Shown: positions 56,124 to 64,000 of the stretch, in pieces | Position numbering within the stretch: position 1 is the stretch's first letter | Layout of the letters: each line of letters begins with the position of its first letter | Assembly (NCBI RefSeq): GCF_036370855.1 | Contig: NC_088101.1 | Coordinates: 1,185,501-1,249,500, forward strand | DNA from: Dromaius novaehollandiae | Taxonomy: Eukaryota > Chordata > Aves > Casuariiformes > Dromaiidae | Direction of reading: 5' to 3' | Length of the DNA: 64,000 bases | The notes under the pieces: generated by a model | What the model was told of the DNA's origin: nothing | The model's database searches: none | Seen by the model: the letters and a program-made list of their open reading frames with translations, nothing else | Translations under genes and position numbers: made by a program

Positions 56124-59100
56124 GTACTGTGCTAGGGATGCAAATTTACTAACTAATTTATTCAGGATGTGCATCTGATTCAGGGCTACCCTGTGCCTGT
56201 GTTCAGGCCTGGCATTCATGGAGAGTCAAAGACATTTTGGGGCTCTCTGTACTGACCCACACTCAGTCCCTATAGAATTTAGAGCTGCTTTAGGACTGCT
56301 CTGTTGTTGTCCTATAATATTCCCACCAACATCTACTGCTCCAGAGAACAGGCCTAGAGTTTTTCCTTCCTTCTTTGTAGAAAGAAAACATGACAGAGCT
56401 CCCAGAGAAATCAGCTTTTCTGCTTCATCACACACTGGGGGATTTCAAAACTTTCCCCACTCTGTCTCATAGCAAGGCTGAGATCTTCAAGCAACAAGGA
56501 CTCTAAAATCAATGTCTGCTTTCTGGGGATACACCAATAAACAGGTGACTTTGTAGGAACACTGCACTGTGATAACACCAGGGAATGCTTGTGAAAGTAA
56601 ATGCGGCATACTGGATGCAGGTATTCACACCAGGAACCAAAAGCAGAAAGCACTGCATTTTAGTGTCTTTATCTACTACCTCGCTTTGTGTTTTTGACAC
56701 ATGCAGACATTTCAAGAGCAAATTCATTCAAAGCAGTGCCTCTGCTCTAATAAATATTGAGGGAAAGGGGAACCTCTGAATAGTTTAAACATCAACATTT
56801 CTCAAAAGACTGATTTACCCACCATGGCTCAAATATGTAATGAAGTTCTGTGAGGAGCTGTGATTTCTCCCAGACATAGCATGATCAAACTCATTCTTTG
56901 GAATCTAATTAGCAGCTAATTTTCATTTTGGATCATAACTGAGATTCTGCCTCCACCACGCCATGGGCAAAAGCACGCAAAGCAATAAAACAATATGATT
57001 GCTAGGAATTTCCCAACTTCCCGATGCGAGCATGCAGTGGCAATAACGAGCCACATATACAGAGAGAATTGTTGATTGAAACAGTAAATTCAGCTTAGAC
57101 CAGCTTCCATAATTTTTCAGTGACAGTTAAATATAAGGGTGGGAGGAAGAAGCTGTTTTATGTGATGGCCAAAAGAGCCTGTTTCAAATGTGTTGCAAAG
57201 TCAGCATTACCGCTGAAGTAGGTAATAGAATTGCTTTCTATGATACTTGGTAGTTTTCAATGGATAATTCATATTCGTTCACTGTTTTTCAATTACTGCT
57301 GGCAAAATGAATGACTAATCAATTTAGATCAAGGCTAGTTGATTTCCACTCACTCTTTTTGGTCTTGTGCCTATGAAAAAGGCCTTTAGAAAAGGGCATG
57401 CAATAACCTTCCTCAATGGCTTGGACTCATTCCCTGGAATTCAGCAGAAGATCATAAAATCCTACAGGATGGTGCAAAAACTGTTGCCAGGAGATTATTC
57501 TGTAGGAAATGATGTCTTTTCTCCTATTTACATGAAGATAGATTACATTTTATGATTCCCTATTGAATAAATCCTTCTTAAACTTCCCCATGAAAGACCA
57601 TTATGCCTTGCCTGTTTGTTGGTCTCTAGACAGCTCTTTCATCCAGTACACAGAAGGCAAATAAGGAGAGACATAGCTTAATATTACCAAAACGGGCATC
57701 CCTCTACCTCTTCCCCTGTTTCCTTCCCCTCCTCCTTTGCTGGCTCTGTGCAAGATTTTCCATGGTGACCTGTAGTTGCCTTTTCACTACCCAATGCCTC
57801 ACAACAGAATGAGGTTTTGAAGTTGTCCAGCTTTGCCAAGGGTTGGAAAGCCGCAGCTCCACCTCCCTCTCCATCACATGCTCCTGGGTCATTGACAACC
57901 TATTTAGCACTGTGAGCCCTTCTGTTGAGAGTGCACTCCTCCAATAAATGGATGACCATTATCAAATTCAGAGCAAGAGGCAGGCTGACCAGTGGTGCCA
58001 CAAGATGGGAACTGACCAGTGCTTTTCTGGATGTCTTTTGTCCCTAGAGTCTCACTAGCTGGCAGCTTGGGTTGGAATAGCTGCTGTTATTTTTCCTCCA
58101 AATAATAGTCTGGCTGTGTGTTATCCTTTGCCTAAAAACAAGCTTGTACCCTTCAGGAAACTGGGACGTTTCTTAAAAACTGCAAGCCCACTACCAAGAA
58201 AAAGAACATGACAGATCTCTATCTGCACACCTGTATCCGAAAGCAAACCTCTGTTATTTTGTAGTGATCTGTGAAGCTCGTTGCTAATTTGTCCAGCAAA
58301 CAAATGATACTAGCTAGATATGTAACATTGCCATACCTAGACGGGTTTGTTCTCTGGCTAGCGGTTAACATTTCTCTCAGTTATACTTTCCCAAGAGAGT
58401 GGACACAGGTTCTTTGCTTTCTAACGAAAAACCTCTGCAGAAATGGTTGATTTCTGTAAATGTGGGAGGTCTGAAGGAACAACAAAGATTGAGAAAGGAA
58501 GTGTCAGAAGCCCAGGCCTTTAGGGAGATGGCCTGTCTGAGCAGTTTCTGCTTATAATATTAGCAGCCCCTCATTCAACTCCTGGGAGATGAGAGCAATG
58601 GGAGAGAAAAAATATTGAAACTAGATGGTTCTGCCCAGAAATAAAAGGAGAGAGTACTGTCATGGCTTTCCATCATCTACAGACATTAAGGCAACAATTG
58701 TATTTTCTTATTGAAAGGCATGTTATTGCCCAAACAGACAGAATGTCATTGGTGCAGGAATTGGTGGGGGCTGTTCCCTTACGTGCATTACCTTCAGTTG
58801 TTTCTGACTCTCTTAAATTTGGAGTTCATGTCCCTAAGAGGGTTGGGTGGAGACCCTTGAGGAATCCTAGATACAAAGGTTAGATCATAACAAGGACTTT
58901 TCTTCCACCGAGGGCAGGACTTAGGTGGAACTGAGAAGGCAAAACCCCAAATTTGTCATTCATAACCAAGCCATGTTCAAGAAAAAAGTCTGCTCGCAGA
59001 CTTCTCTTTTGTCAAAAACCTTTCAATTTACTTCCTTCCCCGCCCCAGGAACTGAAAAGTTTAGCAAAGGAACAAAATGCTTTGATGTCATGCCGGTTGT

Positions 59101-62100
59101 CATGACGGTATCTCATGCCCCAAGACTTCTCTGTGGACAAACTACTACTCTAGGGGAAAGTTCCCATCATACGGCAAATCCACATTGTGTTGCTACCCTG
59201 TAAATAGAGAGGGTGAAACCTCTTTTCTTGAGTACCATGCATTAGTCCAGATCTAGCCCAGTCCTCAACTTTGCCAGTCCCAAACTTTAGCTCATCTGTT
59301 ACTAGAAAAACTCTTGAGATTGGGAACAGATAGGAAACTTAATCAGGTTCTATACTTCTAGTCCTTTGTGTCTTGTCCTCACTTTTCTCCCCTTCTCCTG
59401 CACGCTCATCAGAAGCAAAGTTCTGCTCAGCAGGAGCAGTGGGCTGATTTCCCAGCAGTCTCATGTCAGCTGTTTTGGAGGCAGGTGTCCTCGAGCTCCT
59501 TCAGCTTTGATGGTTCTCCACAGTAGCTCCACAGTCTGCTCTCTCTGCACCAAGCGATGATATCCCCTTTCCCTGCACCTTTCCTGCAACTTGTCAGGGG
59601 TCTATCCAAAGTCTCACTCATTGCCAATTGCAGTGAGCAGCTCTAACAAATCACTGCCTTTATCATGAGGAACATCAGTGCTCTGAGATCTTCCCCAGCC
59701 TTTGTGCTTCAGTGGGCAAATTAGGTAATGGGATATAAAAATACTGCCTGAAAATAAGCCATTTTTATTCAGACGCTCCTGTGAATCAAACAAGGCTTTA
59801 TTCCATTTGGCAGTCGAGACAATTACCCCGCGTAGTACTTATTGTTGACATCTCTCTGACCTTCTCTACTCGAGGTGAAATTGCTCTCTCAATAACTTCT
59901 CCCTCTCTCTTGCTAGTTATTTCTCTTCAAACAAATCAACCCTCTGATGCTGCCTTGCTTTGACTTTCATGAGGCAGTCAGCTGAAGTAACACTTGAGAG
60001 AAATGGAGAGGGAAAGGAGAAGGTGCCATATTTTCTGCTAATCACCAGTTCAGTCAGAAATCCAGAGTCTGGGAAGTGTCATGTATTTTCAGTGATATAT
60101 GTGGAAAGCACATTTTAAAATGGATTAGGGGAATTTCTCCCCCCCCCCGCCGCAAGAGACTGGCATCTTCTTCCTTTCGACTTTACAAGGCGCTTTGCAC
60201 ATGTGGGATTTTGTTTCCACCCCCTCTCCTCCCCCTAAATACACCACTGCTCACACACACATAAAACAGCTCATTAATTTTTGTGCTGCCACTCACACTA
60301 ATGTTCTTAGGATCCTGCCAGACCCGGTTATAAACCTGCACTTTGGAGAGCTCCTACTGCTGTAGTGAAGTTCAGCGATGAAGACGGATGGCAAAGAGAA
60401 GAGTGTTTTTTTTAACATAGGCATTTCCTGCAGGTCCATGTTCAGGTTGTGGAAGAGAGATTCTGAAAAACTAGAAGAGTTTTTTTTTTTTTTTTTTTTA
60501 AATAATCCTGTAACTCAGCAGTGGGATGTGTGGAAGCCAAGGGAATATCTTTATTGGGATGACACAGGCACAGCGTGTTTGGCATTGGGAGAATCAGCTG
60601 GGTACCAGCTCAGTTATTTTATTTAGGAATAATTTGTCATGCATAACCATCTATTTAATAAATGCAGAGAAGCAGCTAAGCTGCAAGCAGAGCAGGCTGC
60701 ACTGCCTTTTCCCCAAGTATTACCACACAGATTAGTGGACACTCAGTGCTTCTGGTTTAACAGGTCTCAAAACAGTGTTGCTAAATGCAGCACTAAGGAG
60801 CTCTAGTGAAATCAGGTATTGGTAATAGGAAAGGAGATAAATAACATTAACATCCCCCTCCATCTTTAGATCCCGGTAAACATTATGTGCTGCCAAATCA
60901 TAAAGGAGAAGTGTTCTGCACAGCTTGGGAAAGAATTGGCTTCACCACTGCTCTGCACTTTGAATTCTCCCTCTCAGGACTGTTTTCTAACAGAAAATTG
61001 GATTTTGATGAGTCATACTTTTTTTTTAAGCAAAGAACAGCTGTTTTATTCTGAAAATGACTTTTGTGTTTGTCTTCATCTTCCCTTCCAGGGTGATGTT
61101 GCCCTTCATGTGCCATCCTTCTGTTGTCCTAAACTCTCCGTACTTCTATTCAGTGGAGAAAACTGATTTTTTTTCTTAGCTGTGTATTTGGAAATGGTTT
61201 AATAACTTCAGCCCAAATGATTCACCTTCCTGCCAAAACAAGCAGTCTCAGACACTTGCCCTGAAAAATATGCCCCCAGACTGTTAAAGTTTGGTGAAGC
61301 TGTAAACAATTTAAAACAGGGATTTATAATGGGAATTTTCAGGCAAGTTCTCCTATAATAAATGCAGTATTTATAATTGTAGCTTTATGAACATCTTTAT
61401 AAAAGAGTCTGGAACTGCACTGGAGAGGTATGCTCTTCCCATGCCTTTGAGAGTAATGGCTATTCTTGTTGCTGGACAATAACTTCATGTGCTCTTGGAG
61501 GAGGATGAATTCAGGGAACTGTTCTATCACTCTTTTTACAATAATATTTTGGTTGAACAGTGGTTTAAAAGCATCTTCCTTTCACAAGTGTAGCTGACAT
61601 GATTTGTTCATAATATTCCTTGTTTGCATCCTATAAGGCCTTTTTTTTTTTTTTTTTTTTTACATTTGGAAAGATTGGAGAGAGAATCAAATGCTGAGTA
61701 CAGAGGTCCTTATGAGGTTATGTGGTTATGCACCCATCCAGCTCTACTCTGAGTCTTCACTACAGTGAATTCACTTTACACCAGATTTGTGCCTTTGAAA
61801 GGCAAGTCTGGCAAACCTTAATACTGGAGACGAAGATTGTCCCCTGTGCATTGAAACCTCTGACTGGCACTCTTGTGACCTTCTAGCAGATGTGAAGGCA
61901 ACAGTCTCTTGTAGAGGTTCAGAGCAGATAACAGAACAGCAAATAACGGTAGCAAGACTTACCGGTGGCCAGATGTCAAGACCATTTTCCTTTCTTCCTG
62001 AACATCTCCATCTCCTCTAGTACTGTGTGTGTCATGGAGAAAGCTAGATCCAGAACCCCACTAGGATTTCCTCTAAGCAGACTGTGGGAGAGCCAGTCTT

Positions 62101-64000
62101 CCTTTCTGGGCAGAGAGGGGGAAATGCAGGAGGCTGAGCAACCAGCAACTCACCTTTTGGCCATTCTCCCATAGAAGGTGAGCTGGATAAAACTAAAAAC
62201 TGCTACACTTCTATGAGCTCTGCCTTCAGATGTGGGGTGCAGTTTTCCGAACACAGACTTTGACTACCAGGCTGATTCTCCATTTCTTCAGCTCTTCATA
62301 GATCTTTCTACTTGTGCAGAAATTGGTGCATGTAGAGTAGAACTGAAGAAGGACCATCCATGATCAGGAAAAGCTGAAATCCATGTGTCGAAAGGGGGTT
62401 GGGAATGCAGTAGATATGATAAATGCCTCTTTCCTCCTATTTCTTCAGGCAGCTTGTTGTAATGTGGAGATATAAGCACAATAACCACAAGACACTGAGT
62501 TTATTTGCTCCTCAAATTTTCCCCAGAACCCTCTAATCAAAGACCCACACCTTGAAATTCTGCCTATTCATTACAGCTTTAGTTAGCCTCACTGGAATCA
62601 TTTACAGGATTCAGTCACATTGACAAGGTGGGTCAAAGGAAGACCTATCTGCTGATTTCAAGCACACAGCTAGACTTTTCCTGCTTAAACTGCTTGCATT
62701 TCTCAAATAAGCCAGATCTGAAGGACAATACATTTTGAAAATACATATTAAAATGTTTTTCCTAGCCATTTCTTTTGTTAAAGATGAGAAATACCTTGAA
62801 CTCCATGTGTTATAGGATTTCTTTAGTACTCAGTCCTAGAAAACAGTGTCAGCATGACCAAAAAAGCTGTAAGGATATTAAATAAAAGTGTCATAGAAGG
62901 ACAACCAACAAAAAATAATGACGAATTGCCAATTCTTGCAGCTTTATCACAAGCTTTGTATTTCGATTGCAAAACTTGGGAGAGTTGGTGCTGTTCTTAA
63001 AGCCCTAGTTACTGGAGTTATTTGAGGAGAATCTCAGCAGATACTAGGGTTTTTTTAAACATACATCTCTAGCACTCCTGACTAGAGAAGGTTTGATGTG
63101 CAAAGTGCTAATCATTACTTTGGAGACACAAGTTATGATTTTTGAACTTCTGGCACTATCAATACAGTAGCAGGCATATGTTGAAAAGAGATTGGCTTTT
63201 CCTGAGGTTTGCTACACAAGAAGAGTTTCACAGAGATTTAGAGGCACCTCGTAGAGATAATTTCCAAAATCCCGTTGAAGTTCAGGTCCTTTATTCTTTT
63301 AGCCATTAGAAACTTCAGCTGCAGGAAATTCAGCCCTAGGATGTTGATGTCAGTGTAACTCTATGGATAAGTTAGGTCTGAAGTAGAGCCTTTACACTAC
63401 ATGGGTCTTCTCTCCACTTGGTGGATCTTATTTGGAAAACAGAGTTTCCGTACTTACCTTGGTGATTCAGGTGATCAAGGTGTGCATTTCTCTGTATATT
63501 GAGCAAGAAGTTGAATAGATCACTAAAATTCAAGTATTACTTCGAAGGCATGCATTATGCACTTTGCCAAGTAAACTACATGGAAAAATGTAAATGAAGC
63601 ATAAAACTCTTATGAATTGGGCCCTAAGCATTTTTCTTTTTAGCATATAAACTGCTAGTCAAGATGTGATAGGAATGCATTTAACACTATTTTTCAAACT
63701 GTAATTACATTTCCCCAGTAAAACTCAGATACTTGATATGGTCCTGTTGCAGCTGTACTAGGCAGGTAATAATTGGAAAATTTAACTCACAGGTTTTATC
63801 TCTTATATAGTAAAAGGTAAGGTTACACACTGCATACAGAAGAGATTATGTTAAGTATGAAAATTGTGGAAAGGGTGCTTCTCTGTAGTAGTATGTTAAT
63901 TTTACATCTTGAGATCTAGCCCAAAACTGTATTTTAAGCTGCAGGTCATTTCCAGAAAAAAAATAAAAGTAAGGATAAAGGGAAAAAAATCACTAGCTAT
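56124..64000. other. Non-coding, no recognised gene
   Basis: AT-leaning sequence with short chance frames. Homopolymers: an interrupted C run near 60140, T20 at 60480-60499, T22 at 61641-61662. No gene, RNA gene or recognised repeat is supported, although old repeats may be hidden. Confidence 0.45.

Noticed and set aside
1..64000. CRISPR arrays, bacterial operons, tRNA or rRNA genes
   Set aside because: No spaced identical short repeats, ribosome-binding sites, operon-like gene packing or cloverleaf genes were seen; the direct repeats are ERV units, minisatellite or simple sequence.

Overview
The window is vertebrate nuclear DNA, most likely from a sauropsid (turtle or crocodilian favoured, bird not excluded). 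The reasons are a CR1-type LINE with a sauropsid-style 3' end, an immunity-related GTPase (IRG) gene with a spliced 5' leader, a large low-density non-coding region, and endogenous retrovirus (ERV) sequence. Host assignment is inference. No bacterial, plasmid or CRISPR-like content was seen.

Positions 1-19573 are a head-to-tail array of one ERV on the minus strand, with a period of 6932-6933 bp. It reads internal region - LTR - internal region - LTR - internal region - LTR, with one shared LTR between neighbours (973 bp at 4993-5965 and 11925-12897; a 717-bp deleted version at 18857-19573). The window opens inside env of unit 1; units 2 and 3 are complete. Each unit, read right to left, has a primer-binding site resembling the complement of tRNA-Ser(CGA), a leader with three ~100-bp repeats, a gag-protease ORF running into the start of reverse transcriptase (RT), an RT broken by two frame changes and lacking its YxDD box, a truncated RNase H, no integrase, and an env ORF of 498 codons joined in frame to the pol remnant. 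The defects are shared by all units, so the array probably grew by recombination of an already dead provirus, not by new integrations.

Positions 19574-20535 hold an older, diverged LTR of the same family. The array appears to have inserted into it. About 190 bp further right lies the splice acceptor of the coding exon of an IRG-family GTPase (20757-22059, plus strand). That exon has all the main GTPase motifs but carries one frameshift near 21030.

Positions 22060-64000 look non-coding. Landmarks are a T-rich low-GC block, a GC-rich block followed by a ~68-bp minisatellite with inverted copies (27.7-28.25 kb), a pair of 149-bp inverted arms (28769-28917 and 29816-29964), a CR1 LINE fragment (about 34.6-35.8 kb), two copies of an LTR-like repeat (38260-38812 and 55740-56123), an alternating TG/TA tract (47506-47567), a polypurine tract (47.0-47.2 kb), and a probable old antisense CR1/L3-like fragment (about 53.1-54.4 kb). 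I recognise no other protein-coding gene.

The observations most worth following are the covarying stem in the ERV leader repeats, the origin of the LTR-sharing array with its pol-env fusion, and the LTR next to a frameshifted IRG exon.
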